DNA of 64,000 nucleotides from CAWIXB01 sp963839955 (lineage in GTDB: Bacteria; Actinomycetota; Actinomycetes; JACCUZ01). Both the position numbers and the translations under genes were made by a program. The stretch spans positions 2,728,001 through 2,792,000 of the forward strand of contig CAWIXB010000001.1 in assembly GCA_963839955.1 (NCBI GenBank), in the 5' to 3' direction. This document shows, piece by piece, positions 16,908 to 25,915 of the stretch (positions are counted from its first letter, which is position 1; each line of letters opens with the position of its first letter). Below the pieces are notes generated by a model, which saw only the letters and a program-made list of their open reading frames with translations, was not told the DNA's origin and ran no database searches.

Positions 16908-16927
16908 TCAAGGGGCCAACCCCTTGA
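16908..16927 (-). terminator. hairpin between Lrp regulator and MFS gene
   Basis: TCAAGGGG-CCAA-CCCCTTGA is a perfect 8-bp stem with a 4-base loop, located after the Lrp gene and before the MFS start on the same strand. It has no U-tract, so it is a modest terminator or attenuator. Confidence 0.4.
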
Positions 16928-16953
16928 TCGGTCCAAGCCTTCCCCGGACGGCG

Positions 16954-17982
16954 TTATCGACCCGCCGACTCGGACCAGACCGCGGGGCGGTCGGCCACTC
17001 CCACCTCAGTATCGACCCCTCGTGGCCACCACGGCGTCTCGACGAACCCGCGCTTGAACGTGACCACCTCCATGCTGGCCGCCCAGCCGGCGACGCCGTC
17101 GAGCCGGCCCAGCACGCCGGTGAGGAAGTCGAACAGGTGACCGGTGCTCGGCAGGATGACCTCGCACATGAGCGAGCTCGACCGGAGCGTCGACGCCACG
17201 TAGCGCACGCCCGCATAGCTGGCGAGCTCCCGCGCGACCGCATCCAGCCGCGCGGGTGCGACGGACACCTCCAGGATGACCTCCGACTCGAATCCGAGGG
17301 ACGTGGCCGGCACCAGGGTGAGTACGACGACGCAGCCGCGCGCGCGCAGCACCTCGAACCGTCGGCGGACGGTGCTCTCGTTCACCCGCAGGTCCCTCGC
17401 CACGGTCCGGAAGCTGGCGCGCCCGTCCTCGAGCAATCTCGCCACGATCGCCCGGTCGGTGTCGTCGAAGTGACTGGGGTCGCACTCGTGCGGTTCCTCG
17501 ACTCCGGCGACGTAGGGCTCGCCGGTGAGCAGCTGCTGACTCCAGTCGTGGGACATCTTGTAGGTGTGCAGCATGAGGTCGGTCTCGCACCGCTGCACCC
17601 CGTCGATCGCCTGGAGCTGGCCGATGATCCGGCCGGACAGCGAGTCGCCCTTGAGGACCGCCAGCTCGACGATGATGTCGAACGGCCCGGTGACCAGCGA
17701 GACGAGCCGGACATCAGCGCGACGGGTCAGCTCCTGCGCGACCCGGGTCTGCGTGCCCGCCGCGCAGGAGATGTGCACCATGAACTGGTCGACCGGACCG
17801 GCGTGGTTGAGCCGCGGCACGACGGCGACCCGCACCAGGCCGTCGGCGAACAGCCGCTGCGCCCGGCGGAAGACGGTCGTGACGGAGGTCTGGCACGCCG
17901 CCGCCACGTCGGTCCAGCTGGCCCGGCCGTCCTGCTGCAGCATCGCGACGATCTGCCGGTCGAGCGGATCGAGCCAGCTCAT
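16954..17982 (-). CDS. tandem-domain Lrp/AsnC family regulator
   Basis: 342-residue protein made of two Lrp/AsnC units. Unit 1: helix-turn-helix DPLDRQIVAMLQQDGRASW (about 4-45) plus a ligand-binding RAM half (60-150). Unit 2: DDTDRAIVARLLEDGRASF (about 172-215) plus RAM (230-320). Ordinary Lrp proteins are about 150-170 residues, so this is a duplication-fusion; one chain could bind a site alone. ATG 17982 fits the usual family start; GTG 18024 would overlap the upstream hydrolase stop. It lies at the end of the peptide-uptake gene set and probably controls it in response to an amino acid or dipeptide. Confidence 0.85.
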   Translation of the reverse strand: MSWLDPLDRQIVAMLQQDGRASWTDVAAACQTSVTTVFRRAQRLFADGLVRVAVVPRLNHAGPVDQFMVHISCAAGTQTRVAQELTRRADVRLVSLVTGPFDIIVELAVLKGDSLSGRIIGQLQAIDGVQRCETDLMLHTYKMSHDWSQQLLTGEPYVAGVEEPHECDPSHFDDTDRAIVARLLEDGRASFRTVARDLRVNESTVRRRFEVLRARGCVVVLTLVPATSLGFESEVILEVSVAPARLDAVARELASYAGVRYVASTLRSSSLMCEVILPSTGHLFDFLTGVLGRLDGVAGWAASMEVVTFKRGFVETPWWPRGVDTEVGVADRPAVWSESAGR

Positions 17983-17998
17983 CGTCGGCACCGACAAG

Positions 17999-18853
17999 CT
18001 ACGCGGCGACTGCACTGTCGGCACCGACCTCGTGCAGGAAGTCGCGGACCGTGCGCTCCCACCGGTCCGCCTCCTCGATCTGCGGTGAGTGACCGGACCG
18101 CTCGAACACCACCAGGCGGCCGTCAGGTACCCGAGAGGCTATCCGCTCGCTGGCCTCCACCGGCGTGATCCAGTCGTGTCGACCCACCGTGATGAGCACC
18201 GGTGCCGTGATGCGATGCAGCTGGTCCTTGATGTCGTAGCCGGGCTGGTTGACAGCGAACGCGAAGTTGTGGGTCTCGTAGCGGTAGAACGTGGTCCGGG
18301 CCTTCTGCTCGGTGGCGGCCGGGTCGTAGTCGAAGTCGTAGAGCGGCAGGATCTCGCGCCAACAGGCCTCCAGGTCGGCGTTGTCGCGAACCTGGCCGGT
18401 GTTGACCCGGCGCAGCATGTCCTGGTCGACGGTGACCCGGTCCGAGGTGGTCGCGTTGTGCCAGGCGGCGTCCTCGTTGTCATGGTCTGGTGACGTGTCG
18501 CGCAGCACCACTGCTCTGACGCGGTCCGGATAGCGGATGGCGTACTCCATCGCAATGAACCCGCCGTAGGAACCCCCGGCCATCACGAACGACTCCGCAC
18601 CCGCCCAGGCCCGCAGCCCGTCCACGTCGGCGGCCCACTGCTCGTGGGTGAACGGCGGGCGACCCTCACTCGTGCCGCTCCCCCGCGCATCGAAGACCAG
18701 CACCCGGAAGGTGTCCGCGAGCCGGCCGAAGCTTGCCCGTGGCTCGGCCCGTGACCCCAGCCCCGGAGCGCCGTGGTGGGCGATCAGCAGCGGGCCGTCC
18801 TCGGGGCCGAGGACCTCGACCTCCAGCTCGTTGTCGTTGATGGTGACGCGCAC
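17999..18853 (-). CDS. alpha/beta hydrolase, proline iminopeptidase-like
   Basis: 284-residue serine hydrolase. Oxyanion region HHGAPGLGSRAEPRASF, nucleophile elbow GGSYGG (Ser about 95), acidic residue in the RHDWITPVEASER segment (about 228) and catalytic His in SGHSPQIEE (about 257). The general pattern is that of S33 peptidases such as proline iminopeptidase. It sits between the pita-bread hydrolase and the Lrp regulator, so hydrolysis of an imported peptide or amide is a fair inference. An unrelated esterase role cannot be excluded. Confidence 0.8.
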   Translation of the reverse strand: MRVTINDNELEVEVLGPEDGPLLIAHHGAPGLGSRAEPRASFGRLADTFRVLVFDARGSGTSEGRPPFTHEQWAADVDGLRAWAGAESFVMAGGSYGGFIAMEYAIRYPDRVRAVVLRDTSPDHDNEDAAWHNATTSDRVTVDQDMLRRVNTGQVRDNADLEACWREILPLYDFDYDPAATEQKARTTFYRYETHNFAFAVNQPGYDIKDQLHRITAPVLITVGRHDWITPVEASERIASRVPDGRLVVFERSGHSPQIEEADRWERTVRDFLHEVGADSAVAA

Positions 18854-18886
18854 TCGGCTGACTCCTCTGCTCGTGGGTCGACTGAC

Positions 18887-20083
18887 TCAGGCGGGGATGA
18901 CGACGTGGTCGAGAGACCGGGGAAAGACGGTGAACGGCTCGGCGCCGTCCTCGGTGAGGAGCATGCTGTCCGAGATCCGGAAGCCCGCCTCACCGGTGAT
19001 GTAGATGCCGGGCTCGTTGGAGACGACCATGCCCTCCTGCAGCTCTGTGTCGTCACCGTCCTCGAGCCACGGCGGCTCGTGCATGCCGACCCCGATGCCG
19101 TGTCCCTGCCGGTGGCGCAGGTGGACGCCCAGGCCGGCCGCGCGGATCACGTCGAGACAGCTGCGATTGACCTCCGCGCAGGACACGCCCGGGCGCAGCT
19201 CTTCGGCGCCGCGTCGCTGCGCGGCCTCGACGGCCTCGTAGCGATGTCGCTGCTCGGCGGTCGGCTCGCCCAGGACGAACGTGCGCTCGCCCTCCACGTA
19301 GCGGCCGCCGACCGCGCAGCCGAGCGAGAGCATGAACGAGTCGCCCGGCCGGAGCCGGTACGCCGAGGGGAGCGCGTGCGGTTGCGCGCTGTTCGCGCCG
19401 GCGTAGACGAGCCCGCCGGCCAACGGTGACCGGACCACGACGTCGCCGTGCTCGGCGTACATGATGGCGCTGCCGACCGCGCTCACGTGCGACGCCAGCT
19501 CGGCCTCGCTCGGCAGGGTGGCGGCGGTCGCGATCGCGCCTGCGACCAGGTCGCGACCCGCCGTCAGCATCAGGTCGGTGATCCGGCCGGCCTCCCGGTG
19601 CAGCGCGATCTCCTCGGGCTGCTTGCGCATGCGGGCGCGGGCGACGACCTCCACACCGGGCATGATCTCGCTGCCGGGAAAGGCGTCGTGCAGCGCAGCG
19701 AGTCGTCCGACCGTCATGCTGCCCGGTACGGCGAGTCGGCCGGCGCGTGCGCCGTGCGTCGCGGCGAGCGACTCGTGCGGCGGACGGCGGCCCGGGTACT
19801 CCGGGTAGACCACCAGGTCGGCGACCGTGTGCTGCGCCACCGCGTGGTCGCGCTCGAGCTCGGGCAGCAGCAGGTAGGTGCCGCCGTCGCTGCCAAGCCA
19901 GACCGCGACCGGGCGCTCGCACGGGTGATGGAAGAACCCGGTCAGGTAGGCGACGTCCTCCGGGTCGTCGGTGACCAGCGCGTCAAAGCCCGCGTCGGTC
20001 ACCTCGTCGCGGACCTGTCGCTGGATGCGGGTGAACACGTCGGCGGGCAGCCGCTGCGGAAACGTCACGGAATCAGTCCCCAC
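18887..20083 (-). CDS. M24-fold (pita-bread) hydrolase lacking canonical metal ligands
   Basis: 398-residue protein with a creatinase N-terminal domain (about 20-150) and a pita-bread C-terminal domain (160-398), as in Xaa-Pro dipeptidases. M24 metallopeptidases bind two metals with Asp, Asp, His, Glu, Glu. Here the first Asp is Ser253 (MLSLGC), the second is Glu264 (YVEGERT), His328 (QGHGIG) and Glu357 (SNEPGIY) remain, and the last Glu is Ser371 (FRISD). This resembles the metal-free creatinase branch, which also has an ERT motif. It probably cleaves a C-N bond without metal; the substrate is unknown. It starts at GTG 20083 inside the end of the permease gene. Confidence 0.82.
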   Translation of the reverse strand: MGTDSVTFPQRLPADVFTRIQRQVRDEVTDAGFDALVTDDPEDVAYLTGFFHHPCERPVAVWLGSDGGTYLLLPELERDHAVAQHTVADLVVYPEYPGRRPPHESLAATHGARAGRLAVPGSMTVGRLAALHDAFPGSEIMPGVEVVARARMRKQPEEIALHREAGRITDLMLTAGRDLVAGAIATAATLPSEAELASHVSAVGSAIMYAEHGDVVVRSPLAGGLVYAGANSAQPHALPSAYRLRPGDSFMLSLGCAVGGRYVEGERTFVLGEPTAEQRHRYEAVEAAQRRGAEELRPGVSCAEVNRSCLDVIRAAGLGVHLRHRQGHGIGVGMHEPPWLEDGDDTELQEGMVVSNEPGIYITGEAGFRISDSMLLTEDGAEPFTVFPRSLDHVVIPA

Positions 20084-20960
20084 GGGAGCGAGGGTTGCGG
20101 GCGTCGTTGTAGGCGATCGCTACCAAGGACGCCGAGACGACCAGGGCGAGAATGGCGAGCGACGGGAAGAGGGTGGTCCACCAAGCGCTCTGCATCGCGC
20201 CCGACTGCTGAGCCTCGTACAGGATCCGTCCCCACGACCAGTTGTCCGGGTCGGACAGGCCGAGGAACGCGAGCCCGGCCTCGGAGAGGACCGCGCGCGA
20301 CGCCGTGAGCACCACGGACACCGCGATGACGGGGGCGACCGCGGGCACGAGGTGCTTGCGCATCAACCACAGGTGCGACCCGCCGATGATCCTGGCAGCG
20401 TCGACGAACGGCAGCTTGACCACCGACAGTGCCTGCGAGCGGACGACGCGCGCCACCTCCGGCCACGAGAAGAAGGCGATGACCAGCACGACGGTGGGCA
20501 GGCTCGGTCCGGCGAGTGCAGCCACCAGGATCATCAGCGGCAGCACCGGGAGCGACAGGCTCAGGTCGACGACGAAACCGATCGGTGTGTCCAGCCGAGG
20601 GAAGAGGGCAGCGGTCACGGCGATCAGCACGCCGAGCAGCACCGCGAGCAGCGACGAACAGACCGCGACGACGACGCTGACCCTGGTGCCGTAGACGACC
20701 TGGGTGAGCACGTCGCGCCCGAGGTTGTCGGTACCGAACCAGTGCGCCGACGAGGGCGCATGAAGGACGTCGTCGCTGGTTGCCCCTGGCGTGCCGGCAA
20801 CGAACGGCCCGGCCACGGCCACGACAAGGAGCGCAAGCAGCGTGAGCGCAGAAGCCACGCCGAGCGGGTTCGTCCGGAAGGCACCCCACGTCTCGTTCCG
20901 GGCGGTCGGCTGGTCAAGGACCGCCTGGCCGGCCGGGTCGCTCACCGTTGGCGCCGTCAT
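20073..20960 (-). CDS. peptide ABC transporter permease (DppC family)
   Basis: Membrane subunit of 295 aa. An N-terminal cytoplasmic segment and first helix (about 33-53) precede the DppC-typical HWFGTDNLGRDVLTQVVYGTRVS, then five more helices; the EAA-type loop reads VDAARIIGGSHLWLMRKHLVP (about 190-210) and docks with the ATPases. Its ATG overlaps the stop of the DppB gene by four bases. It belongs to the five-part importer encoded around it on both strands. Confidence 0.92.
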   Translation of the reverse strand: MTAPTVSDPAGQAVLDQPTARNETWGAFRTNPLGVASALTLLALLVVAVAGPFVAGTPGATSDDVLHAPSSAHWFGTDNLGRDVLTQVVYGTRVSVVVAVCSSLLAVLLGVLIAVTAALFPRLDTPIGFVVDLSLSLPVLPLMILVAALAGPSLPTVVLVIAFFSWPEVARVVRSQALSVVKLPFVDAARIIGGSHLWLMRKHLVPAVAPVIAVSVVLTASRAVLSEAGLAFLGLSDPDNWSWGRILYEAQQSGAMQSAWWTTLFPSLAILALVVSASLVAIAYNDARNPRSRGD

Positions 20961-21922
20961 GCGGTCCGCACCCGCGGGTCCAGGGCGCCGTACGCCAGGT
21001 CGGTGAGCATGTTGGCGACCACCACCGTGGCCGCGAGCAGCACGAACGCGCCCTGCAGGACGGGGAAGTCCAGCTGCGTGACCGCCTCGTAGATCCCCCG
21101 TCCCACGCCCGGGTAGGCATAGACGGTCTCGGTCAGCACCGCACCACCGATGAGGAAGCCGAGCTGCAGACCGACAAGGGTCGTCGTCGGCAACAGCGCA
21201 TTGCGCAGCGCGTGCTTCCACACCACCCGTCGTTCCGGAACGCCCTTGGCCCGCGCCAGGGTGCAGAAGTCCTCACCCAGCGAGTCGACCAGGGTCGAGC
21301 GCAGCGTCAGCACGTACGAGCCGAGCTGGACCATGGCCAGGCTTGCCGCGGGCAGGACGAGGTGCTGCGCAACACTGATGTACCAGCCGATGCCGTACAC
21401 ACCCTCGTCGACCGCTCCGCCGATCGGCAGCCAGCCCAGCTGCAGCCCGAACACGAACAGCAGGAAGATGCCGACGCTGGGCACGAACAGGGACTGGCCG
21501 ACGACGCCGCCGAGCTGAACCGTCCGGTCGATGATCCCTCGTGGGTGCGTCGCGGCGATGACGCCGAGCGGGATGCCGATCACGACGGTGAGCAGCAGCG
21601 CGGTCCCGGTCAGCAGCAGCGTCCACGGCAGCCGGTCAGCGAGCACCTCGGTGACCGGCACCGACTGGGTGAACGACACGCCCAGGTTGCCGTGCAGCAG
21701 CTCCCACAGGTACTTGACGTACTGCGTCAGCAACGGCTCGTCCAGACCGTACTGGCGCAGCAGCTCGGCCCGGATCTGGTCCGTCTGGTTGGGGTTGGCC
21801 ACCGCCAACGCCGGGTCGCCGGGCAGCAACCGAAGCAGCAGGAACGTGACGGTCACCGCGAACCACAGGGTCAGCAGCGCCCGGCCGGCCCGGCGTGCGA
21901 CGAACGAGACGCCCGCAGGCAT
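20957..21922 (-). CDS. peptide ABC transporter permease (DppB family)
   Basis: Membrane subunit of 321 aa with the DppB start (ARRAGRALLTLWFAVTVTFLLLRLLPGDP), six hydrophobic helices, an external stretch between helices 1 and 2 with NQTDQIRAELLRQYGLDEP, and the EAA loop CTLARAKGVPERRVVWKHALRNAL (about 218-241). It lies between the substrate-binding lipoprotein and DppC. The pair forms the channel of a dipeptide, oligopeptide or nickel-type importer. Confidence 0.92.
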   Translation of the reverse strand: MPAGVSFVARRAGRALLTLWFAVTVTFLLLRLLPGDPALAVANPNQTDQIRAELLRQYGLDEPLLTQYVKYLWELLHGNLGVSFTQSVPVTEVLADRLPWTLLLTGTALLLTVVIGIPLGVIAATHPRGIIDRTVQLGGVVGQSLFVPSVGIFLLFVFGLQLGWLPIGGAVDEGVYGIGWYISVAQHLVLPAASLAMVQLGSYVLTLRSTLVDSLGEDFCTLARAKGVPERRVVWKHALRNALLPTTTLVGLQLGFLIGGAVLTETVYAYPGVGRGIYEAVTQLDFPVLQGAFVLLAATVVVANMLTDLAYGALDPRVRTA

Positions 21923-21935
21923 AGGAGCGCCCGCC

Positions 21936-23522
21936 TCACTTTCCGGTGGTGGCCTGCGCCAGCGACTGCGGGTTGACGATAGACAGCAGCTCGCTGGGCT
22001 GGACCTTGAAGCCGGTCCAGTCGTCCCGGTGCGCGAGGTAGAGGTTCTGCGTGTACATCACGTTGTCGTAGACCTGCTCGCGCACCAGTTTCGAAGCCTG
22101 CAGCACCAGGTCACGCTGAGCCTCCTGCTCCGGGGTCGCCTGGGCCGTGCTGATCAGCTTGGTCAGCTTCGGGTCGGAGACTCGCGAGTAGTTGATGGCA
22201 CCGTCAGGCAGATACGTCAGCGTCATGTTGGTGGGCGGGTCGTCCATGATGGCGAAGTTGCCGGCATAGATGTCGTACTCGCCCGCCTCGGCCGCGGCCA
22301 GGTAGGTGTTGCGGTCCATTCCCTTGAGCTTGATGGCGATGCCGGCCTTGGCCGCGTCGTCGCGGACCAACGTGGCCCATTGCGCAGTAACCGGGTCCTG
22401 CAACGAGTAGATCATCGTGAAGTTCAACGAGAACTTGCCGCTTCCGTCCGGCTTGAACCCGGCGTCCTGAAGCAGTCGGCGGGACTCCTTCGGGTCGAAG
22501 GCGTACTCACTGGCGGACGGGTCCGCGTACTCGTCGAGCACCGGAGGAATCGGCGCGCTGTTCGTGGTCACACCTTGGCCCTGCAGTACGACGCGGCGGA
22601 TGGCCTCGTAGTCGACCGCGTGCGCCAGCGCCTTGCGAACCTCGACCTTGTCCAGAGGGGCGCGCTCCATGTTGTAGGACATGTGCGCGTAGCCGAGCCC
22701 GGGAATCTCCTGGACCTTGATGCCGTCGGCCTGGTCAAGGTTCTTCACCTGGGCGGGTGGCAGTGCGTTGGCGACGAGGTCCACGTCGGCGTTCTTGAGC
22801 GCGAGGATCTCGGTGTTGACGTCGGGGTAGACCTTGAACTCGACCTTCTCCACCGTCGGAGTCCCCTTGGGCGCGAACGGGTACGGCTTGACCCGCTCGA
22901 ACGTGTAGCCCTGCCCCTTCTTCGCCTTGACCAGCTTGTACGGTCCGGCGCTGACCCAGTTGGAGTTGTTGGGGAACTTTGCCACGTTCTCCTTGCCGAA
23001 GACGTGGGCAGGCACGACGGCCATCCAGAAGCCGACCTCGCCCACGACTGTCGCATCCGGGCGGGTCAGCGTGAGCTCGACCCGGGTGTCCGAGACGGCC
23101 GTGGCCTTCTCCAGGTTGCCCATCTGCCCGTAGATGACTCCGGCTGGCTTGTCCTCCTTGATCGAGTTGATCGTGGTGGCGACGTCCTCGGCAGTGACCG
23201 GCTTGCCGTCGCTCCACTTCATGTCGTCGCGGATGTCGTAGAAGCCGGTCGTCGGGTCGGCGTATCCCCACTTGGTGGCCAGACCCGCCTCCTTCTGGCC
23301 GTCCGCACCGATGTTGAGCAGCCGGGGGTACATCAGGTTGGTCACCCACGCGTCGGTGCGGCTGTTGCCGACGAGGGGGTTGAAGTTGATGACGTCGGTG
23401 GTCGTCGCAATCTTGAGGGTCTGCTTCGCCGGCTGGCTCTCCTCCTCGCTGGGCGCGCAGGCCGCGAGAGATCCGGCCGCCAGCAGTGCGGCCGTGGTAA
23501 GGGCGATCGTCCTGTTGCGCAT
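21936..23522 (-). CDS. peptide-binding lipoprotein of ABC importer (SBP family 5)
   Basis: 528-residue extracytoplasmic receptor. The N-terminus is a lipoprotein signal with lipobox LAAC (Cys22), then a short Ser/Glu linker. Family 5 features follow: SRTDAWVTNLMYPRLLN, DDMKWSDGKPVTAEDVATTI (the conserved KWSDGxP motif) and RKALAHAVDYEAIRR. Its ATG overlaps the dipeptidase stop by one base (TGATG), so receptor and dipeptidase are co-translated. It should deliver a peptide or similar ligand to DppBC. Confidence 0.92.
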   Translation of the reverse strand: MRNRTIALTTAALLAAGSLAACAPSEEESQPAKQTLKIATTTDVINFNPLVGNSRTDAWVTNLMYPRLLNIGADGQKEAGLATKWGYADPTTGFYDIRDDMKWSDGKPVTAEDVATTINSIKEDKPAGVIYGQMGNLEKATAVSDTRVELTLTRPDATVVGEVGFWMAVVPAHVFGKENVAKFPNNSNWVSAGPYKLVKAKKGQGYTFERVKPYPFAPKGTPTVEKVEFKVYPDVNTEILALKNADVDLVANALPPAQVKNLDQADGIKVQEIPGLGYAHMSYNMERAPLDKVEVRKALAHAVDYEAIRRVVLQGQGVTTNSAPIPPVLDEYADPSASEYAFDPKESRRLLQDAGFKPDGSGKFSLNFTMIYSLQDPVTAQWATLVRDDAAKAGIAIKLKGMDRNTYLAAAEAGEYDIYAGNFAIMDDPPTNMTLTYLPDGAINYSRVSDPKLTKLISTAQATPEQEAQRDLVLQASKLVREQVYDNVMYTQNLYLAHRDDWTGFKVQPSELLSIVNPQSLAQATTGK

Positions 23523-24730
23523 CAGACCCACACTTCCTCGAGAACCCGAAGGGTGTTCCCGCCGACGACCTTGCGGATCTCGTCGTCGGAGTAGCCGTGA
23601 CTGACCAGCCAGCCGATGATGTTGTAGAAGCACTCGGCGGGGTTCTCCAGGCCGTCGACGTACTCGACCTTGGGGAACTCGACGCCGCCGTGCGCCTGCG
23701 CCATCGACAAGTTGGCAGCGAACGCGTTGTGCAGGCCCACGTGGTCACCGAAGAGCGTGTCGGGGCCGAACGTGATGTGGTCGATGCCGATCACCTCGAC
23801 GAGGTGGGTGAAGTGGTCCATCACCGACTCGATGCTGTGATGCGGATGCTGCTTGGACAGCGTCGTGTGGGGAGCTGCCTCCAGCCCGAGCACACCGCCG
23901 CGTTCCGCACACGCCTTGATGAGCGCGTCGGGCTTCATCCGGCTGGTGTTCCACACCTCTCGCGAGCCGCAGTGCGTGATGAAGATCGGCTTGGTGGACG
24001 CCTGAATGACCTCCAGTGCCGTGCGGTCACCGGAGTGCGAGATGTCGATGGCCAGGCCGAGCTGGTTCATCCGCTTCACGGCGCGCTCACCGAAATAGGT
24101 GAGCCCTCCGTCACCACGCTCCTTCAGCCCGCTGCCCAGTGTGTTGGCCTCGGAGTAGGCGATGCCGATCTGGCGGACACCGAAGCCGTAGAGCACGTCG
24201 AGACGGTCCACCTCGTTCTCGATCATGGTGGCCGCCTCCAGCCCGAACACGTGCGCGATCCGGCCGGAGTTGTGCGCGTTGTGGATGTCCTCGACGGTCT
24301 CGGCCCGCACGACGTAGTCCTGGTGGGCCAGGTCGGCCATCCGGACGCCGAGGTCGAACAGCACGTCGGCGTACTTCCACCCGGCGTCACTGCTGATGCA
24401 GCACGTGCCGTCCATGCCGTTGTCGAACACCGCGGTCATGCCCGAGCGCGCCAGGCCCTCGTAGCCGGTTGGCTCGCGGCCCTGCCGGATGTGCTCGCGC
24501 AGCGTCGACATGTCCTCGGGGAAGACCTGCACGTGGTCGTGCAGCGAGATGACGACCTCGTTGCTGAGCAGCCGGGCGGTGCGCTCGCGCTGCGCGTCCG
24601 TGAGCTCGAGCCCCGCGTAGGGCGGCACCCGCCCGATCTGTGCTGCGTAGGGGATGTCACGGAAGTCCGTGCCCCGCTCCAGGTAGTCGTAGGCGGTGTA
24701 GCCGGTGTAGCGCTTCGCGGGGTCGAGCAC
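23522..24730 (-). CDS. membrane dipeptidase (peptidase M19)
   Basis: Zinc dipeptidase of about 402 aa. Metal ligands are visible in order: VISLHDHVQV (His-x-Asp-like start, about 71), GLEAATMIENEV (bridging Glu), LAIDISHSGDRT (His) and FITHCGSREV (His), then GIDHITFGPDTLFGDH near the end. No signal peptide is seen, so it should act in the cytoplasm on imported dipeptides; M19 enzymes also accept D-residues at the C-terminus. GTG 24730 was chosen because GGGAAGGAAG precedes it. First gene of the minus-strand operon, with a TTGACA promoter upstream. Confidence 0.9.
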   Translation of the reverse strand: MLDPAKRYTGYTAYDYLERGTDFRDIPYAAQIGRVPPYAGLELTDAQRERTARLLSNEVVISLHDHVQVFPEDMSTLREHIRQGREPTGYEGLARSGMTAVFDNGMDGTCCISSDAGWKYADVLFDLGVRMADLAHQDYVVRAETVEDIHNAHNSGRIAHVFGLEAATMIENEVDRLDVLYGFGVRQIGIAYSEANTLGSGLKERGDGGLTYFGERAVKRMNQLGLAIDISHSGDRTALEVIQASTKPIFITHCGSREVWNTSRMKPDALIKACAERGGVLGLEAAPHTTLSKQHPHHSIESVMDHFTHLVEVIGIDHITFGPDTLFGDHVGLHNAFAANLSMAQAHGGVEFPKVEYVDGLENPAECFYNIIGWLVSHGYSDDEIRKVVGGNTLRVLEEVWV

Positions 24731-24799
24731 GTTTGTCTTCCTTCCCTCAAACCGCCAGATCGAGAGCTCCTGGCGACGTCCGATTCGTCCGGTTCGAGA

Positions 24800-24829
24800 A
24801 GTCTTGCCAGAATGCGGCATTGGTGTCAA
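24800..24829 (-). promoter_or_regulatory. promoter of dipeptidase-transporter operon
   Basis: On the minus strand a consensus -35 TTGACA (24829-24824), an 18-bp spacer and AAGACT (24805-24800) read toward the dipeptidase gene. The -10 is only a partial match to TANNNT. It lies in the 165-bp spacer shared with dppD. Confidence 0.5.
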
Positions 24830-24895
24830 GGTTAGGGCGAGAAGAAGGCAGTTCTGAGCGTTCCACTTGGCGGAAACAGGCAGGATGAGGAGTCC

Positions 24896-25915
24896 GTGCG
24901 TACGAGTCTCGCTCCATCGGCGACACCGGTGACCCAGTCCGCCCTGCGGTTGCGCGGACTGAACGTGACCTTCCCGACCCGGCGCGGCGACGTGCCCGCC
25001 GCGGCCGGCGTCGACCTGGATGTGGGCCGCGGGGAGCTCGTCGCGCTGCTGGGCGAGTCGGGGTCGGGGAAGTCGGTCACTGCCCGCGCCATCCTCGGAC
25101 TGCACCCGCCGACCGCGCGTGTCTCCGCCGACGAGCTGCGGGTCGGCGAGCACGACATGCTGACGATGGATCGCGAGCAGAAGCGACTCATGCGTGGATC
25201 GACGGTCGGGTTGGTGTTCCAGGACGCGCTCTCCGCGCTGAACCCAGTGCTGTCGGTCGGTGACCAGATCGGGGAGATGTTCCGCGTTCACCAACGCATG
25301 TCCCGCAAGGAGGCGCGGCGACGTGCGGTCGACCTGCTCGCACTCGTCGGCATCCCCTCCCCCCAGGCGAGGGTCCGGGAGTACCCGCACCAGTTCTCCG
25401 GCGGGATGCGACAGCGCATCCTCATCGCGATGGCGATCGCCCTGGAGCCGGAGCTGCTGGTCGCGGACGAGCCGACCACTGCGCTCGACGTCACCGTGCA
25501 GGCGCAGATCCTCGAGCTGCTCGACAAGCTCCGCCGCGAGCTCGGCATGGGCGTGCTGCTGATCACCCACGACCTCGGTGTTGTCAGCGAGGTCGCCGAC
25601 CGGGTGGCGGTGATGTACGCCGGGCGGATCGTGGAGACCGGCGCGGGTGACGACCTGCTGGTCCATCCCGCGCACCCCTACACGGAGGCGCTGCTGCGCT
25701 CGGTTCCGCAGGTGGCCGCACCCGGTGAGGACCTGCGTGCCATCCCGGGCACGCCGCCGGACCTGACCCGACTGCCGAGCGGGTGTGCGTTCAACCCGCG
25801 GTGCGGATGGGTCGTGAGCCGGTGCAGCAACGAACGCCCGCCGTTGCGGGATGCCGGGCCCGGACGCGCTGCGGCCTGCCATCGCCTGGAGGAGGTGCTC
25901 GATGCCCGGCACTGA
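24896..25915 (+). CDS. peptide ABC transporter ATP-binding protein (DppD family)
   Basis: ATPase of 339 aa. Walker A GESGSGKSVTARAI (about 53-66), Q-loop VFQDALSALNPV, signature FSGGMRQRILIAMAI, Walker B LLVADEPTTALDVTVQAQIL, H-loop THDLGVVSEVADRVAVMYAG. The C-terminal oligopeptide/dipeptide extension includes HPYTEALLRSVPQ and a four-Cys iron-sulfur-type cluster region (CAFNPRCGWVVSRC, later Cys). It starts at GTG 24896 after GAGGAG, divergent from the dipeptidase operon, and overlaps DppF by 14 bp. Confidence 0.93.
   Translation: MRTSLAPSATPVTQSALRLRGLNVTFPTRRGDVPAAAGVDLDVGRGELVALLGESGSGKSVTARAILGLHPPTARVSADELRVGEHDMLTMDREQKRLMRGSTVGLVFQDALSALNPVLSVGDQIGEMFRVHQRMSRKEARRRAVDLLALVGIPSPQARVREYPHQFSGGMRQRILIAMAIALEPELLVADEPTTALDVTVQAQILELLDKLRRELGMGVLLITHDLGVVSEVADRVAVMYAGRIVETGAGDDLLVHPAHPYTEALLRSVPQVAAPGEDLRAIPGTPPDLTRLPSGCAFNPRCGWVVSRCSNERPPLRDAGPGRAAACHRLEEVLDARH

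Noticed and set aside
24800..24895. dppD promoter on the plus strand
   Set aside because: No convincing -35/-10 pair could be placed; only the minus-strand TTGACA is clear.
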